A stretch of 16,571 nt of DNA. It comes from an uncultured Peptococcaceae bacterium (lineage in GTDB: Bacteria > Bacillota > Peptococcia > Peptococcales > Peptococcaceae). Shown here in pieces: positions 1-6,951 of the stretch. Both the position numbers and the translations under genes were made by a program. Position 1 is the first letter of the stretch; every line of letters begins with the position of its first letter. The DNA lies in assembly GCA_910585405.1 (NCBI GenBank), contig CAJUDO010000046.1, forward strand, positions 1-16,571, read 5' to 3'. Below the pieces are notes generated by a model. The model was not told the origin of the DNA. It saw only the letters and a list, made by a program, of their open reading frames with translations, and searched no databases.

Positions 1-9
1 CACTGTCCG

Positions 10-46
10 CCACCGGTGGATATTCAAAACTCATGAGTTTTGAATA
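10..46. repeat. Two adjacent perfect palindromes at left edge
   Basis: Positions 10-19 form a 10-bp perfect palindrome (CCACC/GGTGG). Positions 21-46 form a 26-bp perfect palindrome whose half-site is TATTCAAAACTCA. No T-run follows on the + strand, so this is not an ordinary intrinsic terminator. It could be a dimeric regulator site, the end of a dispersed palindromic repeat, or the tail of an element lying left of the window. All three forward frames close within the first 80 bases, so no upstream gene can be recognised here. The palindromes are seen directly; the function is unknown. Confidence 0.75.
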
Positions 47-173
47 CATGGTCAACTGTAGCTTTTCTATGTTAAACTAGAGTGAAAAATAGAGCAGCTT
101 TGGGGGGAGCATGTGCGTGTTTTTTTCCGTTTCTGGGGAGAAGAAAAACTACAGAATCTTAAAGAGCTCAGCA

Positions 174-202
174 TTGTGTGTAGGTATGATTTATGCTATA
201 AT
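174..202 (+). promoter_or_regulatory. Predicted promoter upstream of pgi
   Basis: The -10 box TATAAT lies at 197-202 and is preceded by TG at 194-195, which makes an extended -10. A weak -35, TTGTGT at 174-179, sits at the ideal 17-bp spacing. The expected transcription start is near 209, giving an untranslated leader of about 80 nt before the preferred pgi start at 290. Between the palindromes and this promoter (47-173) I see nothing I can name. Confidence 0.6.
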
Positions 203-289
203 AAACCCGTCATTCTCATCAATTAGAATTACAAGTTAGATGGATTGTACAATGATATAATGAATTTAAAAAGTGAAGTGAGCTTTTTT

Positions 290-1561
290 ATGATGGAATT
301 GGATTATTGGGTGCAGCCTGGGTTGACAGACTGGTCTCAATATCAGCAAAGAATTACAGAAATTCACAAAAAATTGATGAATAAGGAAGATAGTTATACT
401 GGTTGGGTGGACTGGCCTTTACGCATGGAGACGGAATTGCTGCAGGATCTCCTATGCACGGCAGAAGAAATTCGGCAAAAATGCACAGCGTTAGTGGTGA
501 TTGGGATTGGGGGCTCTTACCTTGGTGCGAAAGCATGTATTGAATTGCTGCAATCTCCTTTTTACAATGAATACTATGCAGCACAGCAAAAACGTCCCCG
601 TATTTATTTTGCAGGGCATCATCTGAGCACCATTTATTATTACGAGTTGCTGGAGCGCTTGAATAATGAAGAGGTTTGCCTGTGTGTGATTTCTAAGTCG
701 GGCACTACTTTGGAGCCCTCTATTGCCTTTGAGATGCTACGAGGCTATTTGCAGGAACGTTATGGACAGGCAGAAGCGGCGAAGCGCATTTATGCTATTA
801 CAGATGCTTCTAAGGGCACTTTGCGGGCTGAGGCAGAGGATAAGGGGTACAAAACTTTTGTTGTGCCTGATGATATCGGCGGCCGTTATTCGGTGTTGAC
901 GCCGGTAGGACTTTTGCCTATTGCAGTGGCTGGCATTGACATTGAGGCCATGCTGGAAGGTGCGGCAATGGCCTGCAGAGAATATGATAATGAGGATTTA
1001 AGCAGCAATGTGTGTTATCAGTATGGTGCGTTGCGTAATCTGTTGCAGCAGCAGGGAAAGGTCATAGAGATTTTTGAGGTATATGAAGGAAGATTGCGGT
1101 ACTTCACCGAATGGCTGAAGCAATTGTTTGGAGAGAGTGAGTGCAAAGAGGGCAAAGGTGTTATTCCGATGTCTTTGCAAATGTCTACGGATTTGCATTC
1201 TATGGGTCAGTTTTTGCAGGAGGGAAGACAGATTTTCTTTGAGACGACGCTGACCGTGGAACATATCTGCAAGGATGTGTCTTTAGAAAAAAGTCAGTTT
1301 GCCGGTGTGGCTAGAACGATGCATGAGTTGAATCTGATTGTGGAGGATAGTGCGCGCAAAGCGCATGGGAAGAATCAAACACCTAATATTCGGTTGACGG
1401 TTAGTGAATTGAGCGCACGTTCTTTTGGTTATATGGTGTATTTTTTTGAAAAGGCCTGCGCCGTCAGCTGTTATTTAACGGGTGTCAATCCTTTTGACCA
1501 GCCCGGTGTGGAGGATTATAAGCGTAATATCAAAATTGCACTGCAGGGAGAAAAATGCTAA
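290..1561 (+). CDS. pgi: Glucose-6-phosphate isomerase
   Basis: Pgi interconverts glucose-6-phosphate and fructose-6-phosphate in the cytoplasm, linking glycolysis, gluconeogenesis and sugar-nucleotide synthesis. From the chosen start the protein has 423 residues, close to the roughly 450 of Firmicute enzymes. Visible family motifs are the sugar-phosphate loop SKSGTT (135-140), GGRYSVLTPVGLLP (about 197-210), LFGES with catalytic Glu282, DLHSMGQ with His303, and the C-terminal NPFDQPGVEDYK with Lys411. The frame is open upstream to TTG 245 and also has ATG 260. ATG 290 is preferred because GAAGTGA (275-281) resembles a Shine-Dalgarno at 8-nt spacing, and because MMELDYW aligns with the (R)FDYS N-terminus usual in the family. 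The start remains uncertain. The next gene begins 24 nt downstream with no terminator, so co-transcription is likely. Confidence 0.95.
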   Translation: MMELDYWVQPGLTDWSQYQQRITEIHKKLMNKEDSYTGWVDWPLRMETELLQDLLCTAEEIRQKCTALVVIGIGGSYLGAKACIELLQSPFYNEYYAAQQKRPRIYFAGHHLSTIYYYELLERLNNEEVCLCVISKSGTTLEPSIAFEMLRGYLQERYGQAEAAKRIYAITDASKGTLRAEAEDKGYKTFVVPDDIGGRYSVLTPVGLLPIAVAGIDIEAMLEGAAMACREYDNEDLSSNVCYQYGALRNLLQQQGKVIEIFEVYEGRLRYFTEWLKQLFGESECKEGKGVIPMSLQMSTDLHSMGQFLQEGRQIFFETTLTVEHICKDVSLEKSQFAGVARTMHELNLIVEDSARKAHGKNQTPNIRLTVSELSARSFGYMVYFFEKACAVSCYLTGVNPFDQPGVEDYKRNIKIALQGEKC

Positions 1562-1585
1562 ACAATTAGGCAGGGAGGTAAGTTC

Positions 1586-2794
1586 ATGGACGAGCAGAAG
1601 ATTCCTTCTCGCAGCGAACGACATAAAAAGAAAAAAGGCGGCCTTTTTGTGAAAGGCGTAAAGGATGGGCTTATCTCACAGGATGAAACAGAGAGCTCAT
1701 ACGAAAAAAAGAAAACCTCGAGCGATGCGTGGTATTTTACTGACGTAACTGTAGAAGAGGAAACAGAAGCAGAATGGGAGAACTTCGGCGAAGAAGTTGT
1801 AGGTGAAGAAGCAGGGCATAAAGCAGAACCGTCAGCTCATAAAGGAAAAAAGAAAAAGAAATTGAATCCTGCTGTGGGATTTTTGCTGTTGTTTATAATG
1901 TTGGTGAGTGGCGCGTGGTGCGGTTATGCAGCTGTGAATGCCTTTTTGTTGCCCTCAGGAGATCAGAATATTGCTGGTATGGATCAGGAAATGTTGGACA
2001 ACATCAATATTCTGGTATTGGGCTGTGATGAACGGGAAGGAGATTCTGCAGCCCGTGCGGATGTGATTATGGTAGCGACGATTCGTCCAGAAGCGAAAGA
2101 GGTATCTGTCTTTTCTATTCCGCGGGATACACGAGTGGCAATAAAGGGCCACAATCAAGATAAGATTAATCATGCGATGGCTTATGGCGGAATTCCGTTG
2201 ATTCTGGACTCGGTAGAAAATTTGTTGAATATAAAAATAGACCACTATGTAAAAGTAAATTTTGATGGCTTTATCAATGTGATTGATGCGCTGGGCGGCG
2301 TGAATATTGAAGTGCCTTGCCGTATGTACAAGCCTTTAGAGGCCATTGACCTTTTGCCTGGATATCAAACGTTAAGCGGTTCTGAGGCGTTGGCTTTTGT
2401 GCGCTGGCGTGGTGATGGCACTGGAGATTATGGACGCATTGAACGACAGCAGGAGTTTTTGACGGCTGTGACGGGAAAAGTGCGGGAAATGAGCATGAAA
2501 CAGGCTTTGGGTGTAGCCAGTGCAGTGATGGACAGTATTGAAACGGATATGAGTATCAAACAGATGACTTCTTATGGTGTCAATTTGTTGGGAATCGGCT
2601 CAGAGGATATCCATACGTATAGTTTTGTGGGTAGTGAGTTATGGCTGCACGGAGTCAATTATGTAGAACCGGATATGGACGCGATTGCGGAAATTGTGGA
2701 CAAAATGCAGCACGGAGAACCGGAGCCTGTGGAAACTGCCAATGGAGAAGACGGTGAGATTCCTGCGGAACCGGAGGATTCCATGGTGCAGTGA
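1586..2794 (+). CDS. LCP (LytR-CpsA-Psr) family cell-wall glycopolymer ligase
   Basis: LCP proteins move teichoic-acid-like or capsular glycopolymers from an undecaprenyl-pyrophosphate carrier onto peptidoglycan, on the outer face of the membrane. The 402-residue protein has a long charged cytoplasmic N-terminus with Lys-rich patches (13-17, 88-92), one membrane segment at about 95-121, and an extracellular LCP domain at about 138-300. Expected LCP residues are visible: Asp148 in LGCDER, Arg157 and Asp159, the IPRDTR motif (Arg180, Asp181, Arg183), and Arg284 and Arg287 in GRIERQQ. An acidic Pro/Glu-rich tail follows residue 375. GGGAGGT at 1573-1579 is a good ribosome binding site 6 nt before ATG. 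The WecG/TagA-type gene downstream fits a role in attaching a ManNAc-containing polymer. Which polymer is attached is inference. Confidence 0.93.
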   Translation: MDEQKIPSRSERHKKKKGGLFVKGVKDGLISQDETESSYEKKKTSSDAWYFTDVTVEEETEAEWENFGEEVVGEEAGHKAEPSAHKGKKKKKLNPAVGFLLLFIMLVSGAWCGYAAVNAFLLPSGDQNIAGMDQEMLDNINILVLGCDEREGDSAARADVIMVATIRPEAKEVSVFSIPRDTRVAIKGHNQDKINHAMAYGGIPLILDSVENLLNIKIDHYVKVNFDGFINVIDALGGVNIEVPCRMYKPLEAIDLLPGYQTLSGSEALAFVRWRGDGTGDYGRIERQQEFLTAVTGKVREMSMKQALGVASAVMDSIETDMSIKQMTSYGVNLLGIGSEDIHTYSFVGSELWLHGVNYVEPDMDAIAEIVDKMQHGEPEPVETANGEDGEIPAEPEDSMVQ

Positions 2795-2832
2795 AAAGAG
2801 TAAAAACAACGATTTTTGAAGGAGATGAAACG

Positions 2833-3561
2833 ATGGCTGAACGGTTAAATATTTTAGGTGTAGGGATTGACTGTATTGACAGCGAAGAGGCGTTGACACA
2901 AATTGAAAATTTTATTGCTGATGGGAATCCTCATCAGGTTGTCACAGCAAATGCAGAGATTATTTATCAGGCAAGTAGAAATGAAAAAATGCGGAATGTT
3001 ATTAATCAGGCACAGATGGTGACTGCTGACGGTTCTGGGGTGGTATGGGCCAGTAAGCAGTTAGGACATCCGCTGCGTCAACGGGTGACGGGAATTGATT
3101 TGGTAAACAGTATTTGTGAGCAAAGTGCAAGGAAAGGCTGGAAGCTGTATATTTTAGGCTCTGCTCCCGGTGTGGCGGCGACAGCGGCTGTGAATATTCG
3201 CCAAAAATTTCCCGGTTGCAATATTGTGGGAACACATCACGGATATTTTAATGCCAAAGAGGAAAAACAGATTGTAGCAGAGTTGCTGCAACTACAGCCT
3301 GATGTGTTGTTTGTGGCGTTGGGTGCGCCAAAGCAGGAATATTGGATTGCTGAGCACATGGCGCAGCTACAGATTCCTGTCTCGATGGGGATTGGCGGCA
3401 GTATGGATGTATTGTCTGGCAATGTAAAGCGCGCGCCGCGATGGATGCAAAAAATGAGTCTGGAATGGTTGTATCGGCTCTTGATTCAGCCTACTCGATT
3501 TAAGCGTGTACTGGCTTTGCCTAAATTTATGCTGGCGGTGAAAAAACAGGCGAAAAATTAA
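2833..3561 (+). CDS. WecG/TagA/CpsF family glycosyltransferase (probable ManNAc transferase)
   Basis: Members of this family add N-acetylmannosamine from UDP-ManNAc to an undecaprenyl-PP-GlcNAc acceptor, making the linkage unit of wall teichoic acids (TagA) or, in WecG, using ManNAcA for enterobacterial common antigen. The 242-residue protein shows TANAEII (Thr38, Asn40), ADGSG with Asp66 (the position of the proposed catalytic base in TagA), GAPKQEYW, and the C-terminal block GIGGSMDVLSG ... KRAPRWMQ, LEWLYRLL. The frame opens at GTG 2791, overlapping the LCP stop, but ATG 2833 is preferred because AAGGAGAT precedes it at good spacing and MAERLNILGVGID matches the family N-terminus. wecB, which makes UDP-ManNAc, lies 1.2 kb downstream. 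TagA rather than WecG chemistry is likely because the neighbour is an LCP ligase, but this is not proven. Confidence 0.92.
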   Translation: MAERLNILGVGIDCIDSEEALTQIENFIADGNPHQVVTANAEIIYQASRNEKMRNVINQAQMVTADGSGVVWASKQLGHPLRQRVTGIDLVNSICEQSARKGWKLYILGSAPGVAATAAVNIRQKFPGCNIVGTHHGYFNAKEEKQIVAELLQLQPDVLFVALGAPKQEYWIAEHMAQLQIPVSMGIGGSMDVLSGNVKRAPRWMQKMSLEWLYRLLIQPTRFKRVLALPKFMLAVKKQAKN

Positions 3562-3722
3562 GCGCGGTTTAAAGGGGAGAAGGCAGCATTGAGATTCGTT
3601 TGCCTTTCCAGAACCCTGGTTTGACGGAAAATAAGGCCGTTTGATTTGAAATGCGTGACGTGCTCTGGTATTTCTATTTTTATAGAACTAGAAAGTAGAG
3701 AAAAGCAAGTGAGAATTAGTCA
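3562..3722. other. Intergenic region without recognised gene
   Basis: This is the gap between the glycosyltransferase gene and the next promoter. It contains a modest hairpin (AAGGCA at 3580-3585 with TGCCTT at 3601-3606, not followed by a T-run), a short ACGG/CCGT hairpin (3624-3640), and a 6-bp hairpin with a TTTT loop at 3672-3687. None makes a convincing intrinsic terminator, so the end of the upstream transcript is unassigned. Confidence 0.5.
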
Positions 3723-3751
3723 TTGCAATTGCGGACAAAATTGGGCATAAT
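3723..3751 (+). promoter_or_regulatory. Predicted promoter for the ybjQ-like/comEB/wecB operon
   Basis: TTGCAA at 3723-3728 (-35, 4 of 6 matches) and CATAAT at 3746-3751 (-10, 5 of 6) are separated by exactly 17 bp. The start of transcription should fall near 3758, about 50 nt before the ATG at 3810. No other good promoter was found before wecB. Confidence 0.65.
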
Positions 3752-3809
3752 AAAGATATTATCACAGAAAAGTAATGTACAAATTAAGCAGTTTAAGGAG
3801 GGCAAGTTT

Positions 3810-4124
3810 ATGTTAATCGTGACGACAGATATCATACCGGGAAAAGAAATTGCAGAGGTAAAAGGTTTGTGTAAGGGAAGCACAGTGCGCAGCAAAAATG
3901 TTGGCAGTGATATTGGGGCTTCGTTAAAAGGTCTGGTTGGCGGAGAATTGAACAGCTATAACGATATGTTGACAGAAGCACGTCAAATTGCTATTGGGCG
4001 TATGGTAGAAGATGCCGAAGCGCAAGGCGCAAATGCGATTGTGGCAATGCGTTTGGGTTCTGCTGCGGTGATGTCCGGTGCAGCGGAGATTGTAGCCTAT
4101 GGAACAGCAGTTGTTGTGAAATAA
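3810..4124 (+). CDS. YbjQ/UPF0145 (DUF74) family protein
   Basis: This 104-residue cytoplasmic protein matches the UPF0145/YbjQ family of small proteins, described structurally as pentamers with a fold related to heavy-metal-binding domains. Their physiological role is not established. Supporting features are the opening MLIVTTDIIPGKEI, the central GSDIGASLKGLVGGELNSY block, the helical MLTEARQIAIGRMVEDAEAQGANAIV block, and the ending AEIVAYGTAVVV. The open frame extends upstream to 3723, but ATG 3810 is clearly favoured by AAGGAGGG (3795-3802) at 7-nt spacing and by the family N-terminus. The gene leads a tight four-gene operon; a small membrane-protein gene starts 21 nt downstream. Metal binding in this copy is only an inference from the family. 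Confidence 0.9.
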   Translation: MLIVTTDIIPGKEIAEVKGLCKGSTVRSKNVGSDIGASLKGLVGGELNSYNDMLTEARQIAIGRMVEDAEAQGANAIVAMRLGSAAVMSGAAEIVAYGTAVVVK

Positions 4125-4145
4125 ACGGGTTGGGAGAGGAAAATT

Positions 4146-4298
4146 ATGATGGAATCAATCGAATTTTTGATATCTTTAGCTTTATGCCTGCTGTATATTG
4201 CGGTACCGGTGGGTCTGATCGGCGGTGTATGCTATTTCTTTGGTCAGCGGCGGCAGGAGAAAAAGCTGGAAGCAACAAAAGATTACAGTCGGTATTGA
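4146..4298 (+). CDS. Small single-pass membrane protein of unknown function (50 aa)
   Basis: This short gene is not recognised as a known family. It encodes about 50 residues: a short acidic N-terminus (MMESIEF), one hydrophobic membrane segment at about 7-32 that includes PVGLIGGVCYFF, then a highly charged tail (GQRRQEKKLEATKDYSRY). The cluster of Arg/Lys right after the membrane segment predicts a cytoplasmic C-terminus. GGGAGAGGA at 4132-4140 is a plausible ribosome binding site for ATG 4146 or the adjacent ATG 4149. Its stop codon (4296-4298) lies 4 nt before the deaminase start, which itself lacks a clear ribosome binding site, so the two are probably translationally coupled. That coupling is the best argument that the frame is translated. 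Confidence 0.65.
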   Translation: MMESIEFLISLALCLLYIAVPVGLIGGVCYFFGQRRQEKKLEATKDYSRY

Positions 4299-4302
4299 GC
4301 TG

Positions 4303-4776
4303 ATGACGGATATTCTGGAGCGACCGGACTGGGACAGTTATTTTATGGAGATCACTTTAGTCGTAGCAAAGCGGTCTACTTGCCTGCGCCGTCAGATTGG
4401 GGCAATTCTGGTTCGAGATAAGCATATCATTGCTACGGGCTATAATGGTGCGCCGAAACGGTTGGCGCATTGTGCGGAAACCGGGTGTTTGCGGCAGCAG
4501 TTGGGTATTCCGTCGGGGGAGCGGCATGAGCTTTGCCGGGCGCTGCATGCGGAACAAAATGCAATTATTCAGGCGGCCAATTTGGGCATCCCCATTGAGG
4601 GAAGTACATTGTACTGTACGACGGCGCCTTGTTCGCTGTGCGCGAAAATGCTCATCAATGCCGGCGTTGTGCGCGTGGTGTTTGACGGAGATTATCCTGA
4701 TGCGCGGGCTATGGATTTCTTCCAGCAGGCTGGTGTAGAGGTGCAGCAGTTATCTTTGAATAAAAATGAACAATAG
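4303..4776 (+). CDS. dCMP deaminase, ComEB family
   Basis: The predicted reaction is deamination of dCMP to dUMP, feeding thymidylate synthesis in the cytoplasm. The 157-residue protein carries the zinc-dependent cytidine/deoxycytidylate deaminase signature: His82-Ala-Glu84 in LHAEQNAI (zinc ligand and proton shuttle) and Cys110/Cys113 in PCSLC. The N-terminal block WDSYFMEI ... RSTC ... IGAILVRDK and the GIPSGERHELCRALHAEQNA segment are typical of bacterial dCMP deaminases, and HC...C at 56-62 may form a second zinc site. The frame is open back to 4225, but the upstream part overlaps the small membrane-protein gene and does not resemble the family. ATG 4303 gives the expected N-terminus. It has no clear Shine-Dalgarno and probably relies on coupling to the stop at 4296-4298. 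The stop overlaps the wecB ribosome binding site region. Confidence 0.93.
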   Translation: MTDILERPDWDSYFMEITLVVAKRSTCLRRQIGAILVRDKHIIATGYNGAPKRLAHCAETGCLRQQLGIPSGERHELCRALHAEQNAIIQAANLGIPIEGSTLYCTTAPCSLCAKMLINAGVVRVVFDGDYPDARAMDFFQQAGVEVQQLSLNKNEQ

Positions 4777-4788
4777 GATGACAGAGTT

Positions 4789-5931
4789 ATGAAAAAAATA
4801 ATGTGTGTGTTTGGAACAAGACCGGAAGCTATCAAGATGGCGCCGGTGGTGAAAGCCATTGAACAAAATGAGCATTTGCAAAGTATCGTGACGGTGACAG
4901 CACAGCATCGAGAGATGCTGGATCAGGTGCTGCAGTTGTTTGGGATTACGCCTGACTATGATTTGAATTTGATGAAAAAAAATCAAACTCTGACAGATAT
5001 TACTGCTGGTGTATTGCACGGGCTGGAGGAGATTTTGCAGAAGGAACAGCCTGACTTGGTGCTGGTGCATGGCGATACGACAACAACATTTGCTGCAACT
5101 TTGGCGGCATTTTATCAGCAGATTCCCGTCGGACACGTGGAGGCAGGCTTGCGTTCTGGCAATCTGTATTCTCCTTATCCGGAGGAAGCTAATCGAAAGC
5201 TGACCGGCGTGATGGCGGCACTTCACTTTTCTCCTACACCAGAGGCGAGAAACAATTTGCTGCGGGAAAGTGCTGATGATGAGAAAATCTTTGTGACAGG
5301 AAATACTGTAATTGACGCGTTGCTGACGACTGTACATGCACATTATCAATTTGCTGATGCGGCATTGCAGCAGTTGCTGGACAGCCCGGGAAAAAAGGTT
5401 TTGATTACAGCACATCGACGGGAAAATCAAGGTGCTCCAATGATGCACATTTTCCAGGCGGTGCGACGGCTGCATGAGACTCTGCCAGAGGTGCAGTTTA
5501 TTTTCCCAATTCACAAAAATCCTAAGGTACGGGAATTGGCCGCACAGATTTTGGGTGACTTGGAACGGGTGCATATTATTGAACCGCTGGATTATGAGCC
5601 CTTTGCCAACGCGATGTCTAAGGTTGATTTGATTTTGACAGATTCGGGCGGTTTGCAGGAGGAAGCGCCTGCGCTGGGGAAACCGGTGCTGGTGCTGCGG
5701 GATACCACAGAGCGTCCTGAGGCGGTTACGGCAGGTACGGTTGAATTGGTGGGCACAGATGAGGAATTGATTTACCAGACAGCGCTGAAGCTATTGACAG
5801 ATGCAGACGCTTATGGCAAAATGGCCAACGCAGTAAATCCTTATGGTGACGGAAAGGCTTGTGGCCGGATTACGGCGGCTATCGAGTATTATTTTGGCAT
5901 ACGGGATCAGCGTCCAGAAAATTGGGTGTAA
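4789..5931 (+). CDS. wecB: UDP-N-acetylglucosamine 2-epimerase (non-hydrolysing)
   Basis: WecB (MnaA) converts UDP-GlcNAc to UDP-ManNAc in the cytoplasm, providing the donor for ManNAc-containing wall polymers. The 380-residue length is normal. Family motifs are visible in order: FGTRPEAIKMAPV (8-20), HGDTTTT with Asp96, GHVEAGLRSG with Glu118, PYPEEANRKLT with Glu132, TAHRREN with His209, and the nucleotide-binding DSGGLQEEAP in the C-terminal lobe. Asp96, Glu118, Glu132 and His209 correspond to residues implicated in catalysis in the E. coli enzyme. AGGATGA at 4775-4781 precedes ATG by 7 nt. wecB is the last gene of its operon and is followed by an intrinsic terminator. The ManNAc transferase-like gene at 2833-3561 is the obvious user of its product. 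Confidence 0.96.
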   Translation: MKKIMCVFGTRPEAIKMAPVVKAIEQNEHLQSIVTVTAQHREMLDQVLQLFGITPDYDLNLMKKNQTLTDITAGVLHGLEEILQKEQPDLVLVHGDTTTTFAATLAAFYQQIPVGHVEAGLRSGNLYSPYPEEANRKLTGVMAALHFSPTPEARNNLLRESADDEKIFVTGNTVIDALLTTVHAHYQFADAALQQLLDSPGKKVLITAHRRENQGAPMMHIFQAVRRLHETLPEVQFIFPIHKNPKVRELAAQILGDLERVHIIEPLDYEPFANAMSKVDLILTDSGGLQEEAPALGKPVLVLRDTTERPEAVTAGTVELVGTDEELIYQTALKLLTDADAYGKMANAVNPYGDGKACGRITAAIEYYFGIRDQRPENWV

Positions 5932-5952
5932 AAATATCTTAAAATAAAATTG

Positions 5953-5997
5953 AAGCTGTTGTGATGGCTCTTTGCGGAGCGCGCAGCAGCTTTTTTG
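5953..5997 (+). terminator. Intrinsic terminator after wecB
   Basis: An 11-bp stem pairs 5953-5963 (AAGCTGTTGTG) with 5982-5992 (CGCAGCAGCTT), allowing two G-T pairs. The loop holds a second small stem (GCTC 5967-5970 with GAGC 5977-5980), and TTTTTT runs from 5991. It separates the wecB transcript from the ATP synthase operon. Confidence 0.85.
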
Positions 5998-6292
5998 CTG
6001 CAAAGGAAATTGCATGAAGGAAGATGATCTTATCTTTTGCACGTAAAATACAGTGGACGATACAGGCTCTCAAATCAGGAGAATTTGACGAATAATTTTA
6101 TTTGAATTGGGAAAAAATGTGATTGACGAATTGTTGAACAAAATAAAAGGGACGAAAAAATACAACAAATCAATTGCATTATATGGGCTATTGCAGCCGA
6201 ATTTTGCAGCTTGCGTAAATTTTCTTAAACAGAGGGGCAAGAAAACATAACAAATATTTATTAAGTTTTACGCATATTAGGCAGATTTTTTG
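5998..6292. other. AT-rich region upstream of the atp operon
   Basis: No gene is supported here; open frames are short and lack ribosome binding sites. The pentamer GACGA occurs four times on the + strand (6056, 6087, 6125, 6151), two of them within the longer repeat TTGACGAAT (6085-6093, 6123-6131). TTGCAGC occurs twice close together (within about 6185-6220). These may be operator sites for control of the ATP synthase operon, but no regulator can be named. Confidence 0.4.
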
Positions 6293-6321
6293 TTGTATTG
6301 GATACACATTTTTAGTAAAAT
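6293..6321 (+). promoter_or_regulatory. Predicted promoter of the atp operon
   Basis: The -10 TAAAAT at 6316-6321 (5 of 6) and the -35 TTGTAT at 6293-6298 (3 of 6) are 17 bp apart. The start should be near 6328, about 30 nt before the atpZ start. Other TTGACG boxes upstream (6085, 6123) have no good -10 at the right distance, so this is the best candidate, though not a strong match. Confidence 0.5.
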
Positions 6322-6356
6322 AAAAAGAGTAAACGATATGGATTGGGGTGAGGGCC

Positions 6357-6611
6357 GTGTTTGCAAAACGTGGTTATTCCAGAAAAGACTATGTTGGACT
6401 GGCTTGGAGCTTTGGTATTACGATGATTATCAGTGTCTTGATTGCATCTTGGTGTGGGAAGTGGTTGGATACGAAATTAGGCACCTCAGGCATATTTTGG
6501 TTGTTGGGTACGCTAGGCGGAATTTATTCAGGATTTCATCTGTTTATTGAGCAGGTAGAACAGATGGAACACCCGGTAGATCCTGATGATCGAGCACCTG
6601 ATAATTGGTAA
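6357..6611 (+). CDS. atpZ: AtpZ/AtpI-family small membrane protein of the ATP synthase operon
   Basis: This is the first gene of the operon, encoding an 84-residue protein of the AtpZ type (ATPase_gene1 family), which in several Bacillota precedes atpI and is thought to act with it in cation supply or Fo assembly. It shows a basic N-terminus (KRGYSRKDY), two membrane helices at about 12-32 and 43-65 with the family-like GKWLDTKLGTSGIFWLLGTLGGI, and an acidic tail (EHPVDPDDRAPDNW). The frame allows GTG 6348 and GTG 6357. The latter is preferred because GGGGTGAGG (6345-6353) then acts as the Shine-Dalgarno, the same type of sequence as before atpA. The 56 nt before atpI hold nothing recognisable. 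Confidence 0.85.
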   Translation: MFAKRGYSRKDYVGLAWSFGITMIISVLIASWCGKWLDTKLGTSGIFWLLGTLGGIYSGFHLFIEQVEQMEHPVDPDDRAPDNW

Positions 6612-6667
6612 ATAAGGATATAGAATGCAAGGTATAAAAAATATGAAGTAGCAAGAAAGGGCGAAAT

Positions 6668-6946
6668 ATGCTAGAATCTGTAGTGTTTCCAGTAATCGTT
6701 GGATTTATCTGGGGACTGGCTGTCAATCTATTCAATAACTTTCTGACATGGCGCACACTGGCGAAGCCAGGAAGCATATTGAGCACATTGGTGTTTGTAT
6801 TGCGGCAGGTACTGAATATATTAGCGATGTTTCTTGTGTATAAAAATGTTGCGATGTTAATTGGCACAGCGATGGGTTTGTTGGCTGTGAAAAATTATAT
6901 TTTTTTGAAAAACCTGAATACTTTATTCCGTGAACGAAAGGGGTGA
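6668..6946 (+). CDS. atpI: ATP synthase subunit I (AtpI)
   Basis: The 92-residue hydrophobic protein sits directly before atpB, the usual place of subunit I. It has about three membrane segments (about 4-24, 36-57 and 59-80), a central basic loop (TWRTLAKPGS), and a basic C-terminus (FLKNLNTLFRERKG). AtpI proteins are non-structural factors that assist c-ring assembly and, with AtpZ, may move Mg2+ or another cation. Sequence conservation in this family is low, so the call rests largely on position, size and topology. AAAGGG ends at 6661, 6 nt before ATG. The stop (6944-6946) overlaps the ribosome binding site region of atpB. Confidence 0.82.
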   Translation: MLESVVFPVIVGFIWGLAVNLFNNFLTWRTLAKPGSILSTLVFVLRQVLNILAMFLVYKNVAMLIGTAMGLLAVKNYIFLKNLNTLFRERKG

Positions 6947-6951
6947 AATTG

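Noticed and set aside
240..260. Six-codon frame MDCTMI upstream of pgi
   Set aside because: Too short, no convincing ribosome binding site at the right distance, and no regulatory codon pattern.
3672..3687. TTCTAT/ATAGAA hairpin with TTTT loop, considered as terminator
   Set aside because: Only six weak pairs, and no T-run follows.
4750..5574. Long open frame on the minus strand (274 codons) opposite wecB
   Set aside because: It lies wholly antisense to a clear wecB, has no recognisable domain and an odd Gln/His/Cys-rich composition typical of a shadow frame.
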